64,000 nucleotides of DNA from Sphaerisporangium rufum. GTDB lineage: Bacteria > Actinomycetota > Actinomycetes > Streptosporangiales > Streptosporangiaceae. The notes beneath the pieces are model-generated. The model did not search any database and was not told the origin of the DNA. It saw only the letters and a program-made list of their open reading frames with translations. Made by a program: the position numbers and the translations under genes. This document shows positions 35,182 through 45,415 of the stretch, in pieces. The stretch covers positions 1-64,000 of the forward strand of contig NZ_BOOU01000059.1 of NCBI RefSeq assembly GCF_016863395.1, given 5' to 3'. The stretch's first letter is position 1. The number at the start of each line of letters is the position of its first letter.

Positions 35182-36222
35182 TCACGCGGGCTCCCCCGTG
35201 GCCGCGGCGCGCAGCGGCAGGTGATGGTCGTACAGCCGGCGGAACCGCGCCGAGCACAGCCACCGCACCGCCCCGGCGGCCACCCCGGCGGCGATGGTCA
35301 CGTTCACCAGGAAGTGCACGGCGCCGAAGTAGAGCAGGAAGAGCGGGCCGCGCCGGCGCAGCACGAAGCGGTACATGCCGAGGTCGGCCAGCAGCGAGAC
35401 GGCCAGCGCCAGCAGCGGCAACGCGGCGCCGGCCGGGCCGAACGGCACCACCGCCGGCAGCGTGGCCACCGCCGCCAGCGCGGCCAGGCTGCCGCCGGCC
35501 CGGCCGGCGGTCTCGAACCCCTGGGCGAACCGCCGGCGCCGGGCGTACAGCGGCACCCGGTCGCGGCCGCGCCGGTACAGCTTGCGCAGCAGCCGGCCCA
35601 GCCGGTGGTCGTGGTCGTGCCGCGAGCGCACCGCGGTGGTGAGCACCATCCCGTACCGCTGGGTGAGGCGGTGCCCGTAGTCGACCTCCTCGGTCTCGCG
35701 CAGCCGGGTGTTGAACGGCCCGACGTCGTCGAAGACCCGGCGGGGCATCGCCATCAGCGCCGGGAACAGGAACGAGATCGGCCCCTCCGAGCCGGCCGTC
35801 CAGTGGTGGTACTGCAGCGCGCGGTACTCCTCGACCAGGCTGTCGCGGATCAGCGGCTCGGGGTCGTGCACGCTGCACACCGCGCCGAGGCCCGGGTCGG
35901 CGGCGAGCATGCCGACCGCCACCTCGACGGCGTCGGGATAGGGCGCCACGTCGGAGTCCACGAACACCAGGATCTCACCGCGGGCGTGCTCGACGCCGAG
36001 GTTCCGCGCCCCGGCCACGCCGAGGTTGCGCCCGGTGCGCACGACCCGCACGCCGAGCCGCCGGGCGACCTCGACCGAGCCGTCGGTGCTGCCGTCGTCC
36101 ACGACGATCAGCTCGGCCGGCCGGTAGGTCTGCGCGAGCAGCGCGCGCAGGCACAGCTCCAGCGAGGTGGCGTAGTTGTAGTTGGGCACGATCACCGACA
36201 CCAGGGGCGGCTGTCCGGTCAT
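35182..36222 (-). CDS. family 2 glycosyltransferase with C-terminal membrane helices
   Basis: A 346-residue GT2: VSVIVPNYNYATSLELCLRA, VVDDGSTDGS, GARNLGVEHARGE and FVDSD (the D-x-D metal site), then a conserved RHDHDHRLGRLLRKLYRRGRD basic helix and two or three C-terminal membrane helices with LYFGAVHFLVNVT. Paralogous to the next two GT2s. It begins 3 bases after the upstream GT2. The sugar and acceptor are unknown; the membrane tail suggests a lipid acceptor. Confidence 0.91.
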   Translation of the reverse strand: MTGQPPLVSVIVPNYNYATSLELCLRALLAQTYRPAELIVVDDGSTDGSVEVARRLGVRVVRTGRNLGVAGARNLGVEHARGEILVFVDSDVAPYPDAVEVAVGMLAADPGLGAVCSVHDPEPLIRDSLVEEYRALQYHHWTAGSEGPISFLFPALMAMPRRVFDDVGPFNTRLRETEEVDYGHRLTQRYGMVLTTAVRSRHDHDHRLGRLLRKLYRRGRDRVPLYARRRRFAQGFETAGRAGGSLAALAAVATLPAVVPFGPAGAALPLLALAVSLLADLGMYRFVLRRRGPLFLLYFGAVHFLVNVTIAAGVAAGAVRWLCSARFRRLYDHHLPLRAAATGEPA

Positions 36223-36225
36223 CCC

Positions 36226-37257
36226 TCACACCTCCGCCGGCGCCGGCCGGGCGGGCAGGTCGTAGGTGTGGCGGAACCGGCGGGACAGCAGGCACTGGGC
36301 CGCCCCGGCGAACACCGCCACCGCGACGGTGACGTTCACCAGGAAGTGGACCGCGGTGAAGTAGAGGGTGAACGGGATGCCGGCGTAGCGCCGGACGAAG
36401 CGGTACATCCCGAGGTCCGCCGCGATGGAGGCGGCCAGCAGCGCGGCCGGCGCCGCCAGCCAGGCCGGCCCGAGCAGCACCGGCAGGGGTACGGCGAGCA
36501 CCGCGAACAGCGCGGCCAGCGACCCCCAGCCGCGGCTGCTGTCGGCGGGCCCGCCGTTGAAGTCCGGGCGGCGCAGGTACAGCGGGATGTGCAGCCGGGC
36601 GCGGTGGAAGAACTTCGACAGCACCACGCCGAGCCGGTCGTCGTGGTCGTGCCGGCCGCGGATCCGGTTGTCCAGCACGATGCGGTACCGCTGGGTGACC
36701 CGGTGGCCGTACTCGGCGTTCTCGCTGTGCCGCAGCGCGGGGTTGAGCGGGCCGACCTCCCGGAAGACCTCGGCCCGCATGGCGAACAGCGCGGAGTAGA
36801 TGGTGGTGATCTCGCCCTCGTCGCCGGAGATCCAGTGGTGCAGCTGCAGGCTGCGGTACCGCTCCACCAGGCTGTCGGGGATCAGCGGCTCCGGGTCGTA
36901 GGTGCCGCACACCACGCCCAGGGTGGGGTCGGCGGCGAGCAGGTCCACCGCGTACTCCACCACGTCCTCGGCCAGGGCGAGATCGGAGTCGACGAAGAAC
37001 AGCACCTCGCCGCGGGCGTGCTCGACGCCGAGGTTGCGCGCCGCCGGGGCGCCGATGTTGGTCGCGGTCTCCACGACCCGCGCCCCGTGCCGGCGGGCGA
37101 TCTCCACCGAGTCGTCGGTGCTGCGGTCGTCGACCACGATGACCTCGATGCGCGGGTAGGTCTGCCGGGCCAGCGCGGCCAGGCACAGGCCGAGCGTGCG
37201 GGCGTAGTTGTGGTTGGGGACGATGACCGACACCAGCGGTCGTGGCTGCGGCGTCAT
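36226..37257 (-). CDS. family 2 glycosyltransferase with C-terminal membrane helices
   Basis: A 343-residue GT2 paralogue: VSVIVPNHNYARTLGLCLAA, VVDDRSTDDS, FVDSDLAL, RHDHDDRLGVVLSKFFHRAR and LYFTAVHFLVNVT in the membrane tail. The start overlaps the sulfotransferase stop (ATGA). Closest in sequence to the GT2 downstream, which fits recent duplication. Confidence 0.91.
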   Translation of the reverse strand: MTPQPRPLVSVIVPNHNYARTLGLCLAALARQTYPRIEVIVVDDRSTDDSVEIARRHGARVVETATNIGAPAARNLGVEHARGEVLFFVDSDLALAEDVVEYAVDLLAADPTLGVVCGTYDPEPLIPDSLVERYRSLQLHHWISGDEGEITTIYSALFAMRAEVFREVGPLNPALRHSENAEYGHRVTQRYRIVLDNRIRGRHDHDDRLGVVLSKFFHRARLHIPLYLRRPDFNGGPADSSRGWGSLAALFAVLAVPLPVLLGPAWLAAPAALLAASIAADLGMYRFVRRYAGIPFTLYFTAVHFLVNVTVAVAVFAGAAQCLLSRRFRHTYDLPARPAPAEV

Positions 37258-37991
37258 CGGCGGCTCCCTTCTCTCGTGCGGTCCGCCGTCCGGTGCCCGG
37301 CCCGGTCCCTGGTCCGGCGCAGCAGCAGCGGCAGCGGCCGGCCCAGGCCGCTGCGGGTGAAGTCGGAGGCGCCGTTCACCCGGGGGAACGGCTCGGCCGG
37401 CACCGGCACCTCAAGGAACTCGCACAGCGGGCCCCAGCCGTCGGCCACGTCGAAGACGAGCAGCCGCCCGGCCGGGATGGCGGCGACCACCCGGGCGGTG
37501 TGCTCGTGGAACAGCCGGATGGCCCGTTCGGGCTCCCGGTCGGCCGCGGTGGCGAACGTCCGCGCGTCCAGGGTGGTGTCGACCATCCGGACGAAGGCCG
37601 CCAGGTCGGTGCCGAGCAGCGACGACAGCAGCACGGCGGCCCGGCCGGGCACCGATTCGATGCGCCGCCGCTGGGCGAACAGCGTCCGCCGCATGCTGGC
37701 CACCCACCGGTCCGGGTCGCGGGTGGTGAGGATGACCTTGGCCTTGGGGTAGTGCTCGGCGAGTCGCCGCCAGTGCACGGAGGTCGGGCCGTCCACGCAC
37801 GATTCGTAGCCGAGCAGCAGCCGGTCCCAGTCCACCTCGGGCGCCGTGGCGGCGGCCAGCCATCCCCTGATCTGCCGGGGGTCGGCGAACACGTCCACCA
37901 TGTGGTGGCACGGCCCGAAGCCGAGCCGCTCCAGCGCCGTCTTCAGCGACAGCGTTCCCGTCCGGCCGAAGCCGGTGCCGATGATCCGCAT
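37254..37991 (-). CDS. sulfotransferase family protein
   Basis: A 245-residue P-loop sulfotransferase. GTGFGRTGTLSLKTAL is the 5'-phosphosulfate loop of PAPS-binding enzymes and VILTTRDPDRWVAS is the 3'-phosphate site. It would transfer sulfate from PAPS to a hydroxyl or amine. Placed between GT2 genes in one operon, the likely acceptor is the glycan or lipid they build, which is inference. Six-base gap from the upstream GT2. Confidence 0.87.
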   Translation of the reverse strand: MRIIGTGFGRTGTLSLKTALERLGFGPCHHMVDVFADPRQIRGWLAAATAPEVDWDRLLLGYESCVDGPTSVHWRRLAEHYPKAKVILTTRDPDRWVASMRRTLFAQRRRIESVPGRAAVLLSSLLGTDLAAFVRMVDTTLDARTFATAADREPERAIRLFHEHTARVVAAIPAGRLLVFDVADGWGPLCEFLEVPVPAEPFPRVNGASDFTRSGLGRPLPLLLRRTRDRAGHRTADRTREGSRR

Positions 37992-37997
37992 CGCCGG

Positions 37998-39005
37998 TCA
38001 GTCCTGCGCCACGAGCGTGCGGGCGGGCTTCTCCAGGCGGGAGACCGCCAGGCGCTGCAGGACGCCGAGCGCGCCGCCGAGCGCGCCGGTGAAGGTGACG
38101 GCCAGGTGGACGCCGGAGAAGTACAGGCCGAACGGGACGCCGCGCCGGGCGTAGGCGAAGCGGTGGGTGCCGCCGTCCAGCGCGATCGCGGCGGCGACCA
38201 GCCCGGCCGGGACCAGCGCGCCGGTCCGGCCGGCCACCAGGGGCAGCGCGAGCGCGGGCACCGCGGCCAGCAGCAGGACGCCGCCGAGCGCGCGGGGCAC
38301 CGAGTCGCCGGGCGTCTCGCCGCGCCGCCAGTCCATCGCGCTGATGCGGGCGCGGCGGAACACCTTGCGCAGGATGGTCCGCACGGTCGGGTCGTGGTCC
38401 TTGCGGCCACGGATCGCGTCGCTCAGCTTCACCCGGTAGTGCCGGGTCACCCGGACGCGGTAGTCGGAGGAGACGGTCTCGCGCAGCGCCGGGTCGAACG
38501 GGCCGATCTCGGCGAAGATCTTGGCCGGGACGGCGAGCACCGCCGCGTGCAGCTCCAGGGTGGGCCGGTGCGCGGGCATCCACCAGCGGTGCATCTGCAC
38601 GGCGCGGTACTGCGCGGCCAGGCTCTGGCACACCAGCGACTCCGGCCGCAGCACGCCGCCCAGCGCGCCGATCTCCGGATGGTCCTGCAGGATCCGCACC
38701 GCGTTCTCCACCGCGTCCGGGTCGAGGGCGATGTCGGCGTCGAGGAAGAAGAAGATCTCCCCGGTGGCGTGCTCGGCGCCGAGGTTGCGGGCGGGGGTCG
38801 GGCCGCCGTTGACCTCGGTGCGCACCACCTTGGCCCCGGCGGACCTGGCCACCTGGGCCACGTCCTCGGTGCTGTGGTCGTCCACCACGATGATCTCGAG
38901 GTGCGGGTAGGTCTGCTCGCGCAGCGCGGCGAGGCACAGCCGCAGCACGTCGGACCGGTCGTGGCTGGGGATGATCACGGAGACTGGCGGATGCTCCCGG
39001 CTCAT
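37998..39005 (-). CDS. family 2 glycosyltransferase with C-terminal membrane helices
   Basis: A 335-residue GT2: VSVIIPSHDRSDVLRLCLAA, VVDDHSTEDV, FLDADIAL, RKDHDPTVRTILRKVFRRAR, and membrane tail LYFSGVHLAVTFT. It is the most diverged of the three leftward paralogues. GGAG lies seven bases before the ATG. First gene of the leftward operon (GT2, sulfotransferase, GT2, GT2, EEP). Confidence 0.9.
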   Translation of the reverse strand: MSREHPPVSVIIPSHDRSDVLRLCLAALREQTYPHLEIIVVDDHSTEDVAQVARSAGAKVVRTEVNGGPTPARNLGAEHATGEIFFFLDADIALDPDAVENAVRILQDHPEIGALGGVLRPESLVCQSLAAQYRAVQMHRWWMPAHRPTLELHAAVLAVPAKIFAEIGPFDPALRETVSSDYRVRVTRHYRVKLSDAIRGRKDHDPTVRTILRKVFRRARISAMDWRRGETPGDSVPRALGGVLLLAAVPALALPLVAGRTGALVPAGLVAAAIALDGGTHRFAYARRGVPFGLYFSGVHLAVTFTGALGGALGVLQRLAVSRLEKPARTLVAQD

Positions 39006-39080
39006 GATGTGCTCCAGTGGCTGGAGGTCGCTTTCGAACCCCTGTCGGACCTCGTGTCCGGCTCACGCTAGGCACCACGG

Positions 39081-39098
39081 CTTGTCCCATTCTTGTCG
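39081..39098. promoter_or_regulatory. 11-bp-spaced direct repeat, candidate SARP site
   Basis: CTTGTCC (39081-39087) and CTTGTCG (39092-39098) are heptamers 11 bp apart. Read on the minus strand, the last GACAAG ends about 10 bp before TAGCGT, a plausible -10 for the leftward GT2 operon. This matches SARP promoter layout. Confidence 0.5.
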
Positions 39099-39146
39099 CG
39101 CCCGCCGGCCCGGCCGCGGCCCCGGCGCGGACCGCCCCGCGGCGCC

Positions 39147-39204
39147 GTACTCGCAAGGCGGGCCGTACTCGCGGCGCGGTACTCGCAAGGCGGGCCGTAC
39201 TCGC
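39147..39204. repeat. duplicated 32-bp unit with GTACTCGC octamers
   Basis: GTACTCGC occurs at 39147, 39165, 39179 and 39197 (spacings 18, 14, 18), forming two tandem copies of a 32-bp unit in the gap between the divergent GT2 and EEP genes. It may bind a regulator. Confidence 0.7.
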
Positions 39205-39283
39205 GGCGTGGGCCGGTCGACAAGGACCCGACAAGGCCCGCTCGGTACGTTCGGCGCCGGCCCACTGACCGAGGACGGAACCA

Positions 39284-40483
39284 ATGAGCGATCGGGACGC
39301 CCCGGCCGGCACGCGGACCGCCGCCGTGCCGCCGCCCGCCGGGCCGGCGGGTCGCCCCCGGCGCCGCTGGTGCCTGGGCACCAGGCTGGTGGTGGCGGCC
39401 TCGGCCGGCTGGCTGGCCTTCGTGCTCTGCCACCTGCTGGCGAGCGGGCGGACGCCGCTGTGGGCGCCGCTCGACCTGATCCCGCCGGTGCTGTTCCTGG
39501 CGGTGCCGGCGCTGCTGATGGTGGTGGCGCCGCTGGCCCGGCCGGTCCGCTGGCGGATCATGACCGTGCTGGCGGTCGCCCTGGTGCTGGGCGCCGGGCG
39601 CAGCGGCGTCAACTACGCCGCGCTGTGGCACAGCCCGCCACCGGTCCGCCCGGGTGCCATCACCGTGGTCGCCTGGAACACCGAGTTCTGGGACCAGGAC
39701 TGGCGCACCGCCGAGGGCGACCGGTACTCGCCGGAGTTCTACGACCACCTGCGCGGCCTGCGCGCCGACGTCTACCTGCTGATGGAGTACCTGTACGTGG
39801 ACACCCGGGCCGGGGACATGCGCCGTCAGCGCTGGACGGCCGGCCTGGCGATGCGCATCGACCGGCTGGCCGAGCTGCGCCGCGCGTTCCCCGGCTACCA
39901 CGTGGCGGTGTCCGGCGAGCAGATCACGCTGTCCCGGTTCCCGATCGCCGGGCACCGCGGCCTGGACCTGCGCCCCTGGCTGCCGGCCGACCAGCGGGAG
40001 ATCCCCGGGGAGCTGCGCGGCTGGCCGGAGGGCTACACCGTCGAGACGCTGCGCACCGACATCGAGGTGAACGGCCGGGTGGTCTCCTTCTACGACGGGC
40101 AGGTCGCCCAGCCGCCGCTGGAGTGGCGGCTGGACCGCGCCGAGTCCCGCGACATCGACCGCGCCCGGACGCTGCGGCGGGAGGCGAGCTTCCGGGCGAT
40201 CGGCGCGGACGTCGCGGCCAACCCCAACCCCGTGGTGCTCGCCGGCGACCTGAACACCTCCCCCGCGATGGGCATCCGCCGGCTGCTCCCCGAGCGGCTG
40301 GTGGACCGGACGCCCGAGCTGTCGTCCCTGTACCCGGCGACGTACCCGGCCGGCGGCACCGTGCTCTGGCGGATCGACTGGGTCTACACCAGCCGCGAGG
40401 TGGCCGTGCACCGGTACGAGCTGCTCGACCCCGCGGGACTGTCCGACCACCGGGCCCAGCGTGTGATCATGTCGCTGTCCTGA
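39284..40483 (+). CDS. membrane EEP-fold protein lacking a catalytic histidine
   Basis: A 399-residue paralogue of the EEP protein at 33996-35168: three N-terminal membrane helices, then VAWNTEFW, LLMEYLYVD, AGDLNTSPAMG, RIDWVYTS and SDHRAQR. Where the other copy has FYNAHINSP this one has FYDGQVAQPP, so the histidine of that strand is Gln. Reduced or altered activity is expected. It starts the rightward arm (EEP, GT2, UPF0104). GAGGACGG precedes the ATG. Confidence 0.87.
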   Translation: MSDRDAPAGTRTAAVPPPAGPAGRPRRRWCLGTRLVVAASAGWLAFVLCHLLASGRTPLWAPLDLIPPVLFLAVPALLMVVAPLARPVRWRIMTVLAVALVLGAGRSGVNYAALWHSPPPVRPGAITVVAWNTEFWDQDWRTAEGDRYSPEFYDHLRGLRADVYLLMEYLYVDTRAGDMRRQRWTAGLAMRIDRLAELRRAFPGYHVAVSGEQITLSRFPIAGHRGLDLRPWLPADQREIPGELRGWPEGYTVETLRTDIEVNGRVVSFYDGQVAQPPLEWRLDRAESRDIDRARTLRREASFRAIGADVAANPNPVVLAGDLNTSPAMGIRRLLPERLVDRTPELSSLYPATYPAGGTVLWRIDWVYTSREVAVHRYELLDPAGLSDHRAQRVIMSLS

Positions 40484-40528
40484 CCGGCGCGGGCCCCGCC
40501 GGTGACCTGACCTACGAAGGGAATGGAC

Positions 40529-41614
40529 ATGCCTGACGAGTCGCCCTGGCAGCCTGACGTCGCGGTCATCGTGCCGAACTACAACAAGAGGAAGACGCTG
40601 CGGGCCTGCCTGGAGTCGGTGTACGCGCAGACCTACCGGCCGGCCGAGGTCATCGTGGTGGACGACGTCAGCACCGACGGCTCGCTGGAGATCGCGCGGG
40701 AGTTCCCGTGCACGATCGTCGAGTCGCCGCGCAACCAGGGCCCGGCCGGGGCCCGCAACCTGGGCGTGGCCCGCAGCTCGGCGCCGCTGCTGTTCTTCGT
40801 CGACTCCGACACCGCGCTGGCGCCGGACGCGATCGCCAACGCGGTCCGGGAGTACCGCGCGACGCCGGACTGCGGCATGGTGCAGGGCATCTACGCCGCC
40901 GAGCCGCTGTACGACGACGGCCCGGTCGAGCGGTACCGGGTGCTGTGCGAGCACTACGAGCGCAGCCGGACCACCGCGACGTTCCTGTCCTGCACGCTGG
41001 TCCCGCGGCGGGTCTTCCAGGAGGCGGGCGGGCTGGACGAGCGGCTGCGCGACGGCGAGGACTTCGAGTTCGGCACCCGCGTCCCGGCCCGCTACCGGCT
41101 GGTGGTGTCCACCGCGGTCGTCACCAGGGCCGACGACGAGGACCGGTTCTGGGGGTGCCTGGCCGAGCGGTTCGTCCGGTCCACCACGCTTCCGGTGATC
41201 ATGGTGCGGGCCCGCCGGCTCCGCGAGGAGGGGAAGGTGGGCTTCCAGCTCCACATGATCGGGACCGGCCAGCACCGGCGCCGCAAACCGCCCCGGGTCT
41301 CCTCGGCGTCGGCGACCGCCACCTTCCTGACCCTGCCGCTCGTGCTCGCCTCCCCCTGGCTGTCGGCCGTGCCGGCGGCGACGCTCGGGGTGTTCCTGTG
41401 GAAGAACCGCGGGTTCCTGGGGTTCGCCCGCCGGCACCGGGGCGCCGGGTTCGCGTCATGGGTCGCCTGGATGCAGCTCTGCTTCCACACCGCCTTCTTC
41501 ACCGGCGCCTGCGTGGGGCTGGTGCGGGCCGCCTGGACGCTGGGCCGCGGGCGGGGCGAGCCGGTGCGGACCGGCATGTCCCCGGTGCCGTCGGCCGGCC
41601 GGGCCGGCGAGTGA
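40529..41614 (+). CDS. family 2 glycosyltransferase with C-terminal membrane helices
   Basis: A 361-residue GT2: VAVIVPNYNKRKTLRACLES, VVDDVSTDGS, FVDSDTAL, an EDFEFG acidic motif, and a C-terminal membrane region from about 265. It is less similar to the other three (ADDEDRFWGCLAERF replaces the RHDHD helix). ATG 40529 is six bases after AAGGGA; ATG 40523 abuts it. The stop overlaps the next gene (GTGA). Confidence 0.9.
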   Translation: MPDESPWQPDVAVIVPNYNKRKTLRACLESVYAQTYRPAEVIVVDDVSTDGSLEIAREFPCTIVESPRNQGPAGARNLGVARSSAPLLFFVDSDTALAPDAIANAVREYRATPDCGMVQGIYAAEPLYDDGPVERYRVLCEHYERSRTTATFLSCTLVPRRVFQEAGGLDERLRDGEDFEFGTRVPARYRLVVSTAVVTRADDEDRFWGCLAERFVRSTTLPVIMVRARRLREEGKVGFQLHMIGTGQHRRRKPPRVSSASATATFLTLPLVLASPWLSAVPAATLGVFLWKNRGFLGFARRHRGAGFASWVAWMQLCFHTAFFTGACVGLVRAAWTLGRGRGEPVRTGMSPVPSAGRAGE

Positions 41615-42711
41615 GGGCCGTCCGGCGGCTGCGGGCCGTCCGGCTCCCCCGGCTGCCGCGGCCGGTGCGGCGGGCGCTGGCCGCCGCGTTCGCCCTGGCC
41701 GTGGTGGCGGCGATCGCGCTGACGCTGTCCCGGCTGGACTGGTCGGTGCTGCCGGTCCTGTTCGCCCGGTCCGACCCCGGGCGGATGGCCCTGCTGCTGG
41801 GCGGCGCGCTGCTGGCCGGCATGGCGGGGCTGTCGTTCGGGTTCCTGTCCTGGCGGGTGGTGCTCCTGGAGACCGGCCCGCCGGTCAGCGAGCCGCGGCT
41901 GGTGCGGATCTTCTTCGTCGGCTTCCTGGCCAAGTACGTCCCCGGGCGGGTGCCCGGCATGATCGCCATCACCCGGGTCGCCGCGGCCAACGGCGTCGGC
42001 TTCGGCCGACTGATGAGCACGGCGGCGCTCGTCATGAGCCTGGTGCTGCTCAGCGGGTTCACCGTCGGGCTGCTGGCGGGCGTGCAGATGCTGGGCGCCC
42101 GGTCGGTGTGGCTGGCCGGCGCCGCGGTGCTGATCGTGGTGGTCCTGGTGCGCCCGCAGGTGATCAACCGCAGCTCGGCCCTGCTGCTGCGGCTGCTGCG
42201 CCGCCCCACCGCGGAGCGGGCCGCCTCGGTGCGCGGGGTGCGGCTGGCGATCGGCTGGCAGACCCTGTCGTGGGTGGTCACCGGGCTGCACCTGTGGCCG
42301 CTGGCCGTCGCGGTCGGCGCGCCGCCGTCCCGCTCGCTGGCGCTGTGCGTCGGCGCGTTCACCCTGGCCACCTCGGCCGGCATCGCCAGCGTGTTCGTCC
42401 CGGACGGCATCGGCGTCCGGGAGGCGGTGCTGACCGCCGCGCTCAGCCTGGTGCTGCCCGCCCCGGCGGCCGCGGTGGTGGCGCTGGCCAGCCGGCTGGT
42501 CTGCACGATCGGCGAGGTGCTGCTCGGCGCGGCCGCGCTGGGCACCGCCGAGTTCCTCATCCGCCGCGGCCGGGCGGGCCGGCCGCGGACCGCCGGGCCC
42601 GCCGCCGCACTCGCCACCGGGCCCACCGCCGGGCCTATTGCCGGGCCTATTGCCGGGCCCGCCACCGGCCTCGACCGGCTCAGCGAGGCGGGCGAGCCGC
42701 CCCGGCGCTGA
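41611..42711 (+). CDS. UPF0104/LPG-synthase-type membrane protein, flippase-like
   Basis: A 366-residue protein with about eight membrane helices and the family motifs GFLAKYVPGRVPG and PDGIGVREAVL. It lacks the aminoacyl-transferase domain of MprF, so only the flippase-like half is present. GTG 41611 overlaps the GT2 stop. It may move the finished glycolipid across the membrane (inference). The tail carries a 12-bp repeat (GCCGGGCCTATT, twice) giving AGPIAGPIAGPA. Confidence 0.86.
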   Translation: MRAVRRLRAVRLPRLPRPVRRALAAAFALAVVAAIALTLSRLDWSVLPVLFARSDPGRMALLLGGALLAGMAGLSFGFLSWRVVLLETGPPVSEPRLVRIFFVGFLAKYVPGRVPGMIAITRVAAANGVGFGRLMSTAALVMSLVLLSGFTVGLLAGVQMLGARSVWLAGAAVLIVVVLVRPQVINRSSALLLRLLRRPTAERAASVRGVRLAIGWQTLSWVVTGLHLWPLAVAVGAPPSRSLALCVGAFTLATSAGIASVFVPDGIGVREAVLTAALSLVLPAPAAAVVALASRLVCTIGEVLLGAAALGTAEFLIRRGRAGRPRTAGPAAALATGPTAGPIAGPIAGPATGLDRLSEAGEPPRR

Positions 42712-42751
42712 CCCGGGCCCGCCGGGTCCGGCCGGCCGGCGGGGCGGGCGC

Positions 42752-44206
<1,455 letters not shown>

Positions 44207-44268
44207 TCAATTGTATACACAACCCTGCATGAGTTTGCACCCCCTTCCGTAAATCCCGGCCGGGCCGG

Positions 44269-45258
44269 TCAGGAGGGGCGGGGCAGGGCGACGCCGGCCA
44301 GCAGCTCGACGGAGCGGAACCAGACCTTGCGGTCCGGCGCCATGAAGGCGACGATCAGCTCGTCCGCCCGGGCCAGCTCGGCGAACCGGTCGAGATGCTC
44401 CTTGACCTCCGGCGGGGTGCCGACAGCGGAGTGCCTGGTCATCGCGGCGATCTGCCGGCCGGCCGGCGACTTTAGGATCATGTCGGCCTCCTCGGGGGTG
44501 AAGGTCCGCCCCCGGCCGATGAACCGACTCACCCGCAGCCGCTTGGCCGCCAGGAACTGCTCCTGCGCCTCCTCGGCGCTGTCGGCGGCGATGACGTTGA
44601 CGCCGGCGATGACGTACGGCCGGTCCAGCTGCGCGGACGGGCGGAACTCGCGCCGGTAGAGGTCGACGGCCTCCTCCAGCGCGTCCGGCGCGAAGTGCGA
44701 GGCGAAGGCGTACGGGAGGCCGAGCGCGGCGGCGAGCCGGGCGCCGAACAGCGAGGAGCCGAGGATGTACAGCGGCACGCCGGTACCGTTGCCCAGGGTG
44801 GCGTTCACCCCGGGGATCCGGGTCTCGCCGGTCAGATAGCCCTGCAGTTCCAGGACGTCCTGCGGGAAGGTGTCGGCGGCGGCGGGATCGCGGCGCAGCG
44901 CGCGCATGGTCTGCTGGTCGCTGCCCGGCGCCCGGCCGAGGCCGAGGTCGATGCGCCCGGGGTGCAGCGTCGCAAGGGTGCCGAACTGCTCGGCGATGGT
45001 CAGCGGGGCGTGGTTGGGCAGCATGACGCCGCCGGCGCCCAGCCGGATCGTCCGGGTGTGTGCCGCCACGTGAGCGATGAGCACGCTGGTCGCCGAGGAG
45101 GCGATGCCGTCCATGTTGTGGTGCTCGGCGTACCAGACGCGCCGGTAGCCGAGCTCCTCGGCGCGGCGGGCCAGGGCCACGCTGGCCTGGAGGCTGTCCC
45201 CCGCCGTCTCTCCGGGCCCGATGACGGCCAGATCGAGGATGGACAGTGCGGGAGCCAT
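44269..45258 (-). CDS. LLM-class flavin-dependent oxidoreductase
   Basis: A 329-residue luciferase-like protein of the YhbW/MsnO8-like group: [57 protein letters not shown]. It would use reduced FMN or F420 on an unknown substrate. AAAGG lies 11 bases before the ATG. Divergent from the 45450 operon, with which it shares the operator region. Confidence 0.92.
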   Translation of the reverse strand: MAPALSILDLAVIGPGETAGDSLQASVALARRAEELGYRRVWYAEHHNMDGIASSATSVLIAHVAAHTRTIRLGAGGVMLPNHAPLTIAEQFGTLATLHPGRIDLGLGRAPGSDQQTMRALRRDPAAADTFPQDVLELQGYLTGETRIPGVNATLGNGTGVPLYILGSSLFGARLAAALGLPYAFASHFAPDALEEAVDLYRREFRPSAQLDRPYVIAGVNVIAADSAEEAQEQFLAAKRLRVSRFIGRGRTFTPEEADMILKSPAGRQIAAMTRHSAVGTPPEVKEHLDRFAELARADELIVAFMAPDRKVWFRSVELLAGVALPRPS

Positions 45259-45369
45259 GGGGAACCGGCCTTTCGCTGCGGGTACGCGCCGGACGGCGCC
45301 TTCCGTGCAACCACCGCACCCCGCCGGTTATTCGGGCGCTCCCCCACGAGCGGCCTCCTCGATGGCGGC

Positions 45370-45391
45370 GATGTAAAAGAATCTGTACATC
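45370..45391. promoter_or_regulatory. operator copy 1 (GATGTA...TACATC)
   Basis: A 22-bp palindromic site with arms GATGTA and TACATC and interior AAAGAATCTG. It matches copy 2 at 20 of 22 positions and lies between the divergent LLM and membrane-protein genes. Confidence 0.75.
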
Positions 45392-45415
45392 GGGTCAAGG
45401 ATGGGTTACATTGCT

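Noticed and set aside
39147-39204. GTACTCGC repeats as a CRISPR array
   Set aside because: Repeats are 8 bp with 6-10 bp spacers, and no cas gene is present.
44225-44245. ArgR box upstream of argG (TGCATGAGTTTGCA)
   Set aside because: Two TGCA tetramers are present but the spacing and flanks do not form a convincing symmetrical ARG box.
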